Shown here: in pieces, positions 22,863-29,939 of the stretch | How the letters are laid out: the number at the start of each line of letters is the position of its first letter | Numbering within the stretch: the stretch's first letter is position 1 | Virus record (IMG/VR): IMGVR_UViG_3300046327_000071 | Location: 1 to 29,939 of that record | Reading direction: 5' to 3' (one strand) | DNA length: 29,939 bases | Source: a virus | Notes under the pieces: generated by a model | The model's database searches: none | What the model was told of the DNA's origin: nothing | The model's input: only the letters and a program-made list of their open reading frames with translations | Made by a program: the position numbers and the translations under genes

Positions 22863-24070
22863 GGGTTCCACTTCTTCAAATAATGTCGTTTCGTTGATCC
22901 CCAAGGAGTATCAAACGCTTCCAAGAAGCAACCGATATTTTGTGGATGTTCAAGGAATCTGGATTCTCCAATCTTTCTCAACTCGGGAACAAGACTATAA
23001 TACTTGGAACGATTCTTCCAATTAGTAATCATTTCAACTTTTTCTGCTAATTCTTCAGCAGTTTTAAATCTTAATGATGTGGGAGCAGAACTATATGTAA
23101 CCATGTCCTGACAGATACATGGAATACCTAATTGAGCAGCTTCTATAAATTTAATATCAGACTTTGCTCTATTAAAAGGTATATCCATTAACGGTGCAAT
23201 GAATACTTGAGCATTTAACGATGCTAAAAAGTTTGGATAATTTAATAAATTAACCCAAGGATGAAACTCAATTTCTTTTGATTGAACATATGGATGTAAT
23301 GCTGGGGGAAATGCTCCAATGAATACAAACTGGTATTTGTGTCTATTATCAATTATGAATTGTAATACATGTGTGAAGTCATCTTGACCACCTGACTTAT
23401 TTTTAACATCAAAGTGAGCACCAGAACCAGCATACACAACTCTTGGTTTCTTCTTAAATTTTTCAAAATTGTCACATATTCTACGATAATCATATTGATG
23501 GCCGATCCACCAATGGGGCATAAAGTTTGGAACCACCGTGACCTTTTGTTGTCCAGTTTTCTCAATATATAGATCTTTCATATATTGACAAGTTACAGTA
23601 ACTTCATCAACCATATTAATCATATCTACACAATTTTGACGTATTTCATCTGAATCAAATCCAAATTTGGAGGCATTATGGTCTGGAATTTCTTCTCTGA
23701 ACACAACATCATCCACTTCATAAATCAATTTAAATCCAAATTCGGGTTGAATGGATTTTAAATATTCCATGAATTGCTTTTGGTGTGGTGCGGCTTGTCT
23801 TTGAAGGCTTATACATTTGATATTGTGGAAGAATCCCTTCTCCGTAACCATTTTAGTTAATTCAGTGACATCACCATGACCTATCATATTGATATGATTC
23901 GTTACAAATGATCGTCTATACTGCGCGCATCCATCTCGTCCAGCTAAAAAATTTATATATCTATTTTCTATTTGTGGTGGAGATTCCACTAATTGTGGTA
24001 TTTGGGATGGTCCAAATGGTGAAGCGAAAGGTGCGGCAAAAGGTTTTGTGAATGGACTTACAGTTATCAT
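22859..24070 (-). CDS. Glycosyltransferase, GT-B fold (family 4-like)
   Basis: A 403-residue enzyme. The N-terminus is a proline/phenylalanine repeat (SPFTKPFAAPFASPFGPSQ), probably disordered. Then come FLAGRDGCAQYRRSF, the start of the GT-B N-domain as in many phage family 4 enzymes, YEVDDVVF, VTVVPNFMP at the domain hinge, VVYAGSGAHFD at the start of the C-domain and RAKSDIKFIEAAQLGIP, the donor-binding segment with the usual Glu. Acceptor unknown. It forms a unit with the methyltransferase, just upstream of polymerase. Own promoter at 24077-24105. Confidence 0.82.
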   Translation of the reverse strand: MITVSPFTKPFAAPFASPFGPSQIPQLVESPPQIENRYINFLAGRDGCAQYRRSFVTNHINMIGHGDVTELTKMVTEKGFFHNIKCISLQRQAAPHQKQFMEYLKSIQPEFGFKLIYEVDDVVFREEIPDHNASKFGFDSDEIRQNCVDMINMVDEVTVTCQYMKDLYIEKTGQQKVTVVPNFMPHWWIGHQYDYRRICDNFEKFKKKPRVVYAGSGAHFDVKNKSGGQDDFTHVLQFIIDNRHKYQFVFIGAFPPALHPYVQSKEIEFHPWVNLLNYPNFLASLNAQVFIAPLMDIPFNRAKSDIKFIEAAQLGIPCICQDMVTYSSAPTSLRFKTAEELAEKVEMITNWKNRSKYYSLVPELRKIGESRFLEHPQNIGCFLEAFDTPWGSTKRHYLKKWNP

Positions 24071-24076
24071 TGAAAA

Positions 24077-24105
24077 TAATTACTTCTCCATGATATAAAA
24101 GTCAA
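24077..24105 (-). promoter_or_regulatory. Promoter for the GT-B glycosyltransferase, near-leaderless
   Basis: Minus strand: TTGACT (24105-24100), 17 bases, TAATTA (24082-24077). The ATG at 24070 follows after 6 bases. One mismatch in the -35 and no TG extension, otherwise the same compact layout as the others. Confidence 0.5.
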
Positions 24106-24137
24106 ACAAATAACCTGCATCAACAACAGATTCTCGT

Positions 24138-24334
24138 TTAATTAAATTTTTCCGAATTTAATTCTAAAACCACTCTTTCTTTCAAAGAAAAACATACACC
24201 ACATATAAAATGTTCAATGTTTTCTTTACATCCCCACTCACATCCACAATTTTCACATTAAGCCTAAAAAGGCTACCGTGTTCATTTAATAAACATTTAG
24301 GAATCTTTTTAACCATGTCCTTAAAATGATTCAT
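24138..24334 (-). pseudogene. Small zinc-finger gene with a 1-base frameshift
   Basis: From ATG 24334, three bases after the gene 46 stop, the frame reads MNHFKDMVKKIPKCLLNEHG, then SLFRL. One frame over it continues as CENCGCEWGCKENIEHFICG then VCFSLKERVVLELNSE, stopping at 24138. The second part has six cysteines and a histidine in zinc-finger spacing and no start codon of its own: the codon before it is TAA. One base is missing at about 24257-24260; restoring it gives a 65-residue protein. Either the gene is decaying, the sequence has an indel error, or recoding occurs near the adjacent hairpin. Similar small Cys-rich proteins are kept in T4-like phages, as far as I recall. Confidence 0.65.
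24261..24274 (-). other. Hairpin AGCCT-TTTT-AGGCT
   Basis: A perfect 5-base stem with a 4-base loop on the minus strand, inside the zinc-finger gene and directly before the frameshift point. It could be a chance structure, a weak terminator-like hairpin (no T-tract follows) or a recoding element. Confidence 0.45.
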
Positions 24335-24337
24335 CTG

Positions 24338-26143
24338 TCATAACACCCTTCTTGTTATTTTATTTTCCTTCTCAAGATTAACAGTTTCCCCATCAATATG
24401 CTTCATGGTTTCTTTTCTATGGGATATGGCATATGAGGAGAGCTTATCCTTATCAATTCTCTCCTTTATTACCTCAATCAATAAATCCAATCCACGTTCA
24501 TCAAATGCGGAGTCCAATATCTCATCAAGAAACTCAACATTAGAGGATATTCCTGAAATTTTTCTCTTAATATCCTTGAATGCCCACGAACATGCGATGT
24601 CAATGGTCTTACGTTCTCCCCCGGAAAAACTCCAATAACATAATTTTGATCCTCTATCATCTGTCATTTGTTCATCAAAGTATTCGTCAAACTTACATTT
24701 CATGGACATACCAAGAGTATTGATATATTTCTGAATTGAAGTGTTTAACATACCCAGAAGTCTTTTTATTATAAAGGATTTTATACCTTCTTCTCCAAGA
24801 ATGAATTTACAAGATTCATAATCATCTTGTTTTAGTGTTAATTCCTTAAGATTTTCTGATTCCGTATTAAATCTCTCCTCTGTTTCTGTAATCAAATCTT
24901 CAAAATTCTGTAGTCCCACATTCGTCTCATTTAAATCTTCATTGAGAGTTTCCAAACTCTTCTCATAATGTTTTAATGAGTCGTATAAGGTATCATTCTT
25001 CTGACGATTAAATTTATTTTGGAAAATAGAATTTTCCAATTCGGATATTTTGTTTTTAATCTTCTCTTTTAATTTTTTATTTTTATCTAATTCTATTTTA
25101 GATAATTCTAAAGATTCATTATGTGATTTTAATAATTGTTCACACGCTTCCAACTCATCTTTGACATGATCTGAATTATGAGGGATATCTTGACGACATT
25201 TCGAACACTTACTTCCAAAATCGATAGAATTTAATTCCTTTATTTGGGATTCTCGTCCCTTGATATTCATTGTATCATGTGAAATAGAAATATTACAGTC
25301 ACTTATTTTACAATCTACATTTTCTAAAGCCTTTTGATATTTTTCTAATTCCTTTTCAAGATCAAAATTTTCAACAAACACCAAAGCTTTCATTTCATCT
25401 TTAACTCTAGATATGTTTTCTTCAATTTCTAGCTTTCTTTTTTTAAGATTCTCTTCCTTTTCTTCAATCTGTTTCTTCTGAGAGTGGAATTGAGTCTTTA
25501 ATGTGTTAATAGAATTTGTTATCTCCTGACACTTGGTAGAAGATATGGATAATTCTGCTTTGTTTTCCTTAATATACTCCTTCAAATCCTTAAGCATCTT
25601 ACCGAAAATTTCCAAAGCGAAAATATCTTCAATAAACTTGCGCTTATCCTCTGGTTTCTTGGCCATGAATGGAACATTATCACTTAAAGATAAAATATCG
25701 CATGATTTACACATAACAGAATTGGAACCGATAAGATCACAAATATATTTGTTGGTATTCGCTATAGAATCCTTGGAAATATCCTCTTCCGTATCTCCTA
25801 ATTTATAGAGTTCACACTTCGTAGGCTTAACTTGTCTTACAATTTTATAGGAATTGGTTCCCGTATCTGTTTGAACATCAAAATACAACTCAATATTGCC
25901 TTTTCCTTTGGTTACATTATTCGAAATGAACTCTTTATTGATATTTCTAATAGTGGTTCCAAATACAGCGTAATAAAATGCTTCGATAATTGAAGACTTT
26001 CCAACCGCATTCTTACGTTCAGGGTTATCGATATTGATTCCAGTAATAAGGTTCAATCCATGTTGGAAATCGATAGTAATTGAATCTTTTCCAATACTAA
26101 GAAAATCTTGAATTATCAGTTTTTTATACTTTATTTTTCTCAT
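24338..26143 (-). CDS. 46: Recombination endonuclease subunit, SbcC/Rad50-like ATPase (T4 gp46)
   Basis: Together with the gp47 nuclease it resects DNA ends for recombination and host DNA breakdown. The 601 residues (T4 gp46: 560) show Walker A NAVGKS at 45-50, a long central coiled coil (about 180-450) with a zinc hook CSKC at 313-316 near its middle, the ABC signature SFSGGE at 505-510 and Walker B/D-loop VEFLDEILDSAFD at 536-548. All key motifs are intact. Its start overlaps the end of gene 47 by 20 bases, so the two subunits are probably co-translated. Confidence 0.93.
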   Translation of the reverse strand: MRKIKYKKLIIQDFLSIGKDSITIDFQHGLNLITGINIDNPERKNAVGKSSIIEAFYYAVFGTTIRNINKEFISNNVTKGKGNIELYFDVQTDTGTNSYKIVRQVKPTKCELYKLGDTEEDISKDSIANTNKYICDLIGSNSVMCKSCDILSLSDNVPFMAKKPEDKRKFIEDIFALEIFGKMLKDLKEYIKENKAELSISSTKCQEITNSINTLKTQFHSQKKQIEEKEENLKKRKLEIEENISRVKDEMKALVFVENFDLEKELEKYQKALENVDCKISDCNISISHDTMNIKGRESQIKELNSIDFGSKCSKCRQDIPHNSDHVKDELEACEQLLKSHNESLELSKIELDKNKKLKEKIKNKISELENSIFQNKFNRQKNDTLYDSLKHYEKSLETLNEDLNETNVGLQNFEDLITETEERFNTESENLKELTLKQDDYESCKFILGEEGIKSFIIKRLLGMLNTSIQKYINTLGMSMKCKFDEYFDEQMTDDRGSKLCYWSFSGGERKTIDIACSWAFKDIKRKISGISSNVEFLDEILDSAFDERGLDLLIEVIKERIDKDKLSSYAISHRKETMKHIDGETVNLEKENKITRRVL

Positions 26144-27146
26144 ATAAATCTTTCATTATTTTTGATATTCTCTTTTCCTTCTCATCTTCAAATTTTAACT
26201 GATCAATGAACTCTTCAATTGAATCCATTAAATCTATAGCGTCAATTTCCTCAATATCATCAATTGATTTGGTTACTACGTTATATTCAGTATGAAATTG
26301 AAATGGTTTGAATTTTGAAATGTAGCTCTGAACCTTTTCAACTTGCTTTTCATTAGCCCCAATATCCACAATGAGTTTAACTACATTGTTTTGAAAATCA
26401 TCTTTTATATAACTCTTAATTTTAGATACAAAAATCTTAACAAATTTAGGAGACACTGTATTCTCAAAAAATTCCAATGAACCATCTTCAATATCAAGAA
26501 TATGATAACCCTTAATGTTCCCATAATCATTGAAATCATGAGAAAAGGTATTTCCAACGTAATGAATATTTCCTTCGTTATACTTCTTAGAACTTCTAAG
26601 ATGGAAATGTCCAGAATAAACATTACTAGTTTTACTAGCAAGAAGATCCATCGCAGATAATCCATGATCACAAACCTTGAAATTGTTCATCTTAAAGTTT
26701 ATAATCTCAAAATGTCCAAATATATAATCGAATTTACCATCGGGAACTTCAGAATTCCAAGGAACGAACAACATCTTATTGCCGAATTCATCGATTGTTA
26801 AGTTTTTATCAACAATTGTTAAATTTTTGTGACCATTTAATAGTCCAAGACTATGAACATCTGATCTATTTTTGTAATAGGCATCATGATTACCCACAAT
26901 CATGATCATGTTAAAGTCTTCGAACTTTTCAAGTATTTGAGAAGCAACATGAATAGTTTGAACACTGATTTCAGAACGATTATGAAAGAAGTCTCCAAGG
27001 AAAAATATATCCTTGATCTTTTGTTTGTTTAATTCATCAACAATCCAATCCGCCCATTTAAGGGCGACTTCATGCCACTGTTCTGAATTTCCATATAATC
27101 CTAAATGAAGATCTGAAAATATTGCTACTTTAGATTTTTTTATCAT
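26124..27146 (-). CDS. 47: Recombination endonuclease subunit, Mre11/SbcD-like (T4 gp47)
   Basis: Metal-dependent phosphoesterase partner of gp46. The 340 residues match T4 gp47 (339) in length. Conserved motifs are SDLHLG at 11-16, GDFFHNRSE at 51-59, GNHD at 85-88, GHFE at 144-147 and GHFH at 179-182, giving the full metal and catalytic set. A C-terminal acidic/basic helical tail (DLMDSIEEFIDQL) would bind the gp46 coiled coil. The ATG at 27146 lies in a TATCATTTTT direct repeat; the second ATG in that repeat, at 27156, is out of frame. Confidence 0.93.
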   Translation of the reverse strand: MIKKSKVAIFSDLHLGLYGNSEQWHEVALKWADWIVDELNKQKIKDIFFLGDFFHNRSEISVQTIHVASQILEKFEDFNMIMIVGNHDAYYKNRSDVHSLGLLNGHKNLTIVDKNLTIDEFGNKMLFVPWNSEVPDGKFDYIFGHFEIINFKMNNFKVCDHGLSAMDLLASKTSNVYSGHFHLRSSKKYNEGNIHYVGNTFSHDFNDYGNIKGYHILDIEDGSLEFFENTVSPKFVKIFVSKIKSYIKDDFQNNVVKLIVDIGANEKQVEKVQSYISKFKPFQFHTEYNVVTKSIDDIEEIDAIDLMDSIEEFIDQLKFEDEKEKRISKIMKDLYEKNKV

Positions 27147-27152
27147 TTTTTA

Positions 27153-27305
27153 TCATTTTTTTGATGCTAAAATTAATCCTACATTTGCCGTAGAGTATGC
27201 GAACCATACCAATGCCCAAGCATATTGGAACTTCAGTAAGTATGACACACCAACGGAGAAATACAAGAGTGCTGATATCGAAATAACTATTTGTTCAAAG
27301 TTCAT
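27153..27305 (-). CDS. Small membrane protein between genes 55 and 47, 50 aa
   Basis: ATG 27305 overlaps the gene 55 stop as ATGA and the frame ends at 27153, seven bases before gene 47. The product starts MNFEQIVISISALLYFSVGV, continues SYLLKFQYAWALVWFAYSTA and ends in NVGLILASKK: two membrane-spanning segments with a short basic-aromatic turn. From memory a similar small protein sits in the same place in T4-like cyanophages. Function unknown. The ATGA coupling, tight fit and protein-like sequence make it a real gene despite its size. Confidence 0.75.
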   Translation of the reverse strand: MNFEQIVISISALLYFSVGVSYLLKFQYAWALVWFAYSTANVGLILASKK

Positions 27306-27769
27306 TCGTAGTAACTATCATTTGAGTCGTGTTCCAACATTGGTTTGATATAAACAGAACCGTGGGATGAATCGTTCATCTCATTCTCATAAACTATCTG
27401 TTTATATTCTTCAAGTCCATCATGTTGTCTTTTTTCTTTCTTAATTCTATTCGAAAAAGCGTGCCAAGCAATCTGATTAAAATAAGAAAACGGATTAAAT
27501 GTTGATTCGATTCGAAATAATTTATTTTCCAATGCTGAATACATCTTAACTATGGCATCACCAACCATTTCTTCTTTCCAAGATGAAGTGTAATTTATAA
27601 ATCGCCAATTATAACTAAGCCCCTCTGCTATCTTGACTATATTCTCAGCTAACTCGTTTGTCATGTTATCATCTTCGTAGTATTTTGTTAATTGCTCACG
27701 AAATTTCTTGGATGACACGTAATAACGTTCCTTAATTTCTTTATTAGTGATCAAATGAACACCTCCCAT
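27302..27769 (-). CDS. 55: Late-transcription sigma factor (T4 gp55-like)
   Basis: Directs host RNA polymerase to TATAAATA late promoters. The 155 residues (T4: 185) match gp55 in the region 2-like core: KIAEGLSYNWRFINYTSSWK, then EEMVGDAIVKMYSAL, then NPFSYFNQIAWHAFSNRIKK (about 46-111), aligned with IAEGLSKRFNFSGYTQSWK and ITQACFNAFVQRIKKE of T4. T4 gp55 ends in a clamp-binding tail with SLDFLYE; here the end is SNDSYYE, so contact with the clamp may be weaker or different. Starts shortly after the uvsW stop. Confidence 0.88.
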   Translation of the reverse strand: MGGVHLITNKEIKERYYVSSKKFREQLTKYYEDDNMTNELAENIVKIAEGLSYNWRFINYTSSWKEEMVGDAIVKMYSALENKLFRIESTFNPFSYFNQIAWHAFSNRIKKEKRQHDGLEEYKQIVYENEMNDSSHGSVYIKPMLEHDSNDSYYE

Positions 27770-27788
27770 ATACTTTTTTCTTTCATAT

Positions 27789-29204
27789 TCATATTGTTAT
27801 TGATGTTTCTTTCCAATTAATTTGCTCTTCATCATAAAACTTTTTTCTTTCTTCTACATGTTCTGTGGAGAACTTGAAATTATCATATAAATCAAATATT
27901 ACAAGTCTTAGTTTTTCTTCATGTAATCGAAGTCCTCTTCCAATTGATTGAACTATTCGAATGAAAGATTTACCACCAGCCGCGAAAATAATATAATGTA
28001 AATTTTTAATGTTAATTCCTGTAGAAAAAATGGATGACATTGCAATCGTAACAACATCATTATTATTTTCCATTATTTCCTTTATTCGTTCACGTTCTTC
28101 AACTGGAACGTCTCCATGCACAAAATATGTCTGTTTATTTTTAAACTGAAGATGACTATGTAGATTATCACCGTGTTCCAATCGATTCACAAGAATGAGA
28201 ACATTTTTATCCATTTTTGACACTAATTTACGAATTACTTCATGTCGATCATCATCACTTTGTATAATCTGTAATTCTTTTTTATATCCTCGGACTTTAT
28301 ACTTATGATTAAGTTTTAAGATTCTAATAATAACATCACTTAAAAACTTTTCATCACGCAATTCCTTTGAATTCTTTTCAAATATAATTGGACCGAATGT
28401 TCCTATAATTTTCCACCAATGTATTTTTTCCTTTGGTAGTGTTCCCGTAAATCCAAACTTATTTGGAGTTTTTATTTTAGAAATAATCTTTGTTATTTCG
28501 TTAGAAAAACGATTTCCGTGGCATTCATCTCTTAATACCAAATCAACATCCACTAAATCCTTAAAGTTTCCAAATTGGGAACATAATAATTCAGTATTGA
28601 CAATAACCACTTCGGTATCCTGTCGTTCCATGTTCCCTGTCCAACCCGAATACGAGAATGTCACCTGATAGTCCTTAAAATCGTTTAGAAGTTGTGTCAC
28701 TAGTCCTGTCCCCGGAACTACAATCAAACACTTCACAGACCCTCTCAGACGCTTCCAGTTCTCAATTAGAGAAGCCTGTATTAATGATTTTCCCGATCCC
28801 GTGGCACTAACCACTGTTCCCCTACCCACACTTATACAACTCCATAAACAATCCGTTTGATAATCTCTTAATTTATGAGCTAATTCATCCCATACTGTAA
28901 AATTTTTAATTCCACAATGCATTTCTTGTTTAAATTCATCAGTATAATGAATATCTGAAATAGATTCTGTCATTAGAAACTTTAAAATTTCATTATACAA
29001 ACCAAAATCAAACATTCCCGATGATTGTATGGCATAAGATCGATCTGGAATGTTACGATTAACACCCTTAAGTCTCAATTTCATTTGAGCAAATGATGCA
29101 TTGGGATCTTTTTCGGAAAAATGATTACGAATAAACGTCAACATTGATTCATCACAAATCAACTTACCTTTTCTATAAGATTTATTATAATCAAAAGTTA
29201 TCAT
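27789..29204 (-). CDS. uvsW: Helicase UvsW (superfamily 2)
   Basis: Unwinds branched DNA and R-loops and in T4 switches replication from origin to recombination mode. The 471 residues (T4: about 500) have an N-terminal accessory domain, Walker A ATGSGKS at 134-140, DECH at 226-229 (motif II), FTGTLP at 252-257 (motif III), a VHGD near 362-365 and motif VI QSIGRGLR at 419-426. ATG 29204 overlaps the uvsY stop (TAATG). A clear assignment within SF2; UvsW specifically by the adjacent uvsY. Confidence 0.92.
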   Translation of the reverse strand: MITFDYNKSYRKGKLICDESMLTFIRNHFSEKDPNASFAQMKLRLKGVNRNIPDRSYAIQSSGMFDFGLYNEILKFLMTESISDIHYTDEFKQEMHCGIKNFTVWDELAHKLRDYQTDCLWSCISVGRGTVVSATGSGKSLIQASLIENWKRLRGSVKCLIVVPGTGLVTQLLNDFKDYQVTFSYSGWTGNMERQDTEVVIVNTELLCSQFGNFKDLVDVDLVLRDECHGNRFSNEITKIISKIKTPNKFGFTGTLPKEKIHWWKIIGTFGPIIFEKNSKELRDEKFLSDVIIRILKLNHKYKVRGYKKELQIIQSDDDRHEVIRKLVSKMDKNVLILVNRLEHGDNLHSHLQFKNKQTYFVHGDVPVEERERIKEIMENNNDVVTIAMSSIFSTGINIKNLHYIIFAAGGKSFIRIVQSIGRGLRLHEEKLRLVIFDLYDNFKFSTEHVEERKKFYDEEQINWKETSITI

Positions 29205-29593
29205 TACATCTGCATTTCCTTAATGGATATCATATTTCTAATATCCTGTGCAATATATGTAATACCTTTGACTACATAATCCAAATATTCTATTAATAGA
29301 TCCATATCCTGAAGTTTAACATCTATTTCCTCTATTTCCGTGGTGTTCTCAAGCTTGTCTAAAGTCTGTTTTGATAGATTGACGATTCCCTCAGATATTG
29401 CCTTTTTAATATTGGCATCCTTCAACTGCTTTCTCTCCTTTAAAAGTTTAAACTTCAGTTTCTTGGCATCAATCAAACGTTCCACCCATAAATGCTTCTC
29501 AGAAGGAACACGCATTACACGATCCTCCATGTTCATATCCGTTATTTTTGTGAACTCTCTGTATTCCTGTTTATATTGATCGTACAAATTCAT
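29204..29593 (-). CDS. uvsY: Recombination mediator UvsY
   Basis: Helps UvsX load onto gp32-coated ssDNA. The 129-residue protein (T4 UvsY: 137) is fully helical and basic in the middle (ERLIDAKKLKFKLLKERKQL), with a late DMDLLIEYLDYVVKGITYIA and IRNMISIKEM. In T4-like phages uvsY and uvsW are adjacent and codirectional, as here, and the T4 protein has the same size and end pattern (helix followed by IKHIQDM). It is the first gene of the recombination/late-transcription operon and starts 8 bases after a strong promoter. Confidence 0.75.
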   Translation of the reverse strand: MNLYDQYKQEYREFTKITDMNMEDRVMRVPSEKHLWVERLIDAKKLKFKLLKERKQLKDANIKKAISEGIVNLSKQTLDKLENTTEIEEIDVKLQDMDLLIEYLDYVVKGITYIAQDIRNMISIKEMQM

Positions 29594-29601
29594 CTTAGTT
29601 T

Positions 29602-29629
29602 AGTATAAATAGATATATGAGATTGTCAA
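29602..29629 (-). promoter_or_regulatory. Early-type promoter of the uvsY-uvsW-55-47-46 operon
   Basis: Minus strand: TTGACA (29629-29624), 16 bases, TATACT (29607-29602), the best sigma70-type match in the window. The uvsY ATG at 29593 follows after 8 bases. Its -10 shares bases with the opposing late promoter at 29604-29611. Confidence 0.65.
29604..29611 (+). promoter_or_regulatory. T4-type late promoter TATAAATA
   Basis: A perfect T4 late -10 (TATAAATA), 5 bases before the ATG of the plus-strand gene at 29617. The string is expected by chance in AT-rich DNA, but its position directly before a divergent gene and the presence of gp55 support it. The transcript would be nearly leaderless. 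Confidence 0.6.
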
Positions 29630-29865
29630 TAGCAGAACATGAAAAAATATCAAAACTTTACGAAGAAAAGGTTTTAGTTGAGATGGATGTTGCTGGTATC
29701 ATGGGCGGTGCTCCAACTTCTGGTGGTAGTCTTGAAAATATTGACGGTTACGCTGCGGGTGATACTAGAATACCTAAAGTTTTAGGTGCTGTTCAGACTC
29801 GAAAAGGTCTTGTGAAGAAAAAAGGTAAGAAAACGAGAAAAGTTCGCTCTAATAAGTTATTATAA
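29617..29865 (+). CDS. Small late protein, 82 aa, unknown
   Basis: An 82-residue protein with an N-terminal amphipathic helix (RLSIAEHEKISKLYEEKVLV), a Gly/Thr/Ser-rich centre (GIMGGAPTSGGSLENIDGYA) and a very basic C-terminus (KKKGKKTRKVRSNKLL). No family recognised. The late promoter and plus orientation suggest a virion-associated or packaging-time protein; the basic tail would suit DNA or RNA binding. A second ATG at codon 23 is possible as a start. The remaining 74 bases to the window end are AT-only-rich with no gene visible; they hold an AU-only dyad (TTATTAT at 29899-29905, ATAATAA at 29913-29919). Confidence 0.7.
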   Translation: MRLSIAEHEKISKLYEEKVLVEMDVAGIMGGAPTSGGSLENIDGYAAGDTRIPKVLGAVQTRKGLVKKKGKKTRKVRSNKLL

Positions 29866-29939
29866 TTGGTACAACTACGTAATAACATTTCTTATTCTTT
29901 ATTATTATTAATATAATAACTATAACAATATAATATTAC

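Noticed and set aside
27141-27160. Two TATCATTTTT units before gene 47 as a regulatory repeat
   Set aside because: They arise from the end of the small membrane gene and the start of gene 47 (AAAAATGATA twice); low complexity and only two units.
29899-29919. AU-only inverted repeat after the last gene as a terminator
   Set aside because: A stem of seven A/T pairs is weak, has no GC and no following T-tract; expected by chance in this composition.
1-29939. tRNA genes or a CRISPR array
   Set aside because: No cloverleaf-like segment or regular spaced repeat array was seen; the only arrays are the NUMOD3 coding repeats and short tandem repeats described.

Overview
The window looks like part of the genome of a T4-like myovirus (subfamily Tevenvirinae in the wide sense, closer in gene content to T4-like phages of marine bacteria than to coliphage T4). 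It is AT-rich (about 70% by eye) and very densely packed: gaps are mostly 0-60 bases and stop/start overlaps (ATGA, TAATG) are common. It holds most of the T4 replication, recombination and late-transcription core, nearly all on the minus strand: uvsY, uvsW, gene 55, 47, 46, 43 (polymerase), uvsX, 41 (helicase), 32 (ssDNA-binding protein), 45 (clamp) and a TOPRIM primase. Clamp-loader genes 44/62 are not in the window. The host cannot be named. Genes almost never carry a Shine-Dalgarno sequence.

Layout, following minus-strand transcription from right to left. (1) 29.6-24.1 kb: uvsY-uvsW-55-small membrane protein-47-46, then a small zinc-finger gene broken by a 1-base frameshift. (2) 24.1-18.4 kb: a GT-B glycosyltransferase, a SAM methyltransferase, DNA polymerase, three small genes, uvsX. 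(3) 17.2-13.4 kb: a long plus-strand gene of unknown function, a GT-A glycosyltransferase, a plus-strand Vsr-like homing endonuclease, and a decayed second copy of the glycosyltransferase 3' end. (4) 13.4-9.3 kb: two GIY-YIG/NUMOD3 endonucleases, an HExxH protein, helicase 41 and a gene of unknown function. (5) 9.3-4.9 kb: a DHH-family protein, small genes, a terminase-like protein with a Tat-like N-terminus, a possible gene 59 helicase loader, a membrane protein, gene 32. (6) 4.8-0.6 kb: a third GIY-YIG endonuclease, a proline-rich protein, clamp 45, four small genes, primase. (7) 482-1: one gene running off the edge.

Only three genes lie on the plus strand (13888-14910, 15626-17212, 29617-29865). 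The last has a T4-type late promoter (TATAAATA) directly in front, matching the gene 55 late sigma factor encoded nearby. Minus-strand blocks are preceded by a recurring promoter, TTGACA, 16-17 bases, then a TA-rich -10, which sits only 6-9 bases before the ATG, so the messages should be leaderless or nearly so.

The most notable signals are: this compact promoter/leaderless design; a fourfold AAACT repeat directly before gene 32 that may be its autogenous operator; two homing endonucleases flanked by duplicated pieces of neighbouring genes (the start of gene 41; the end of a glycosyltransferase); a Tat-signal-like, lysine-less terminase ATPase; and two frameshifted genes.
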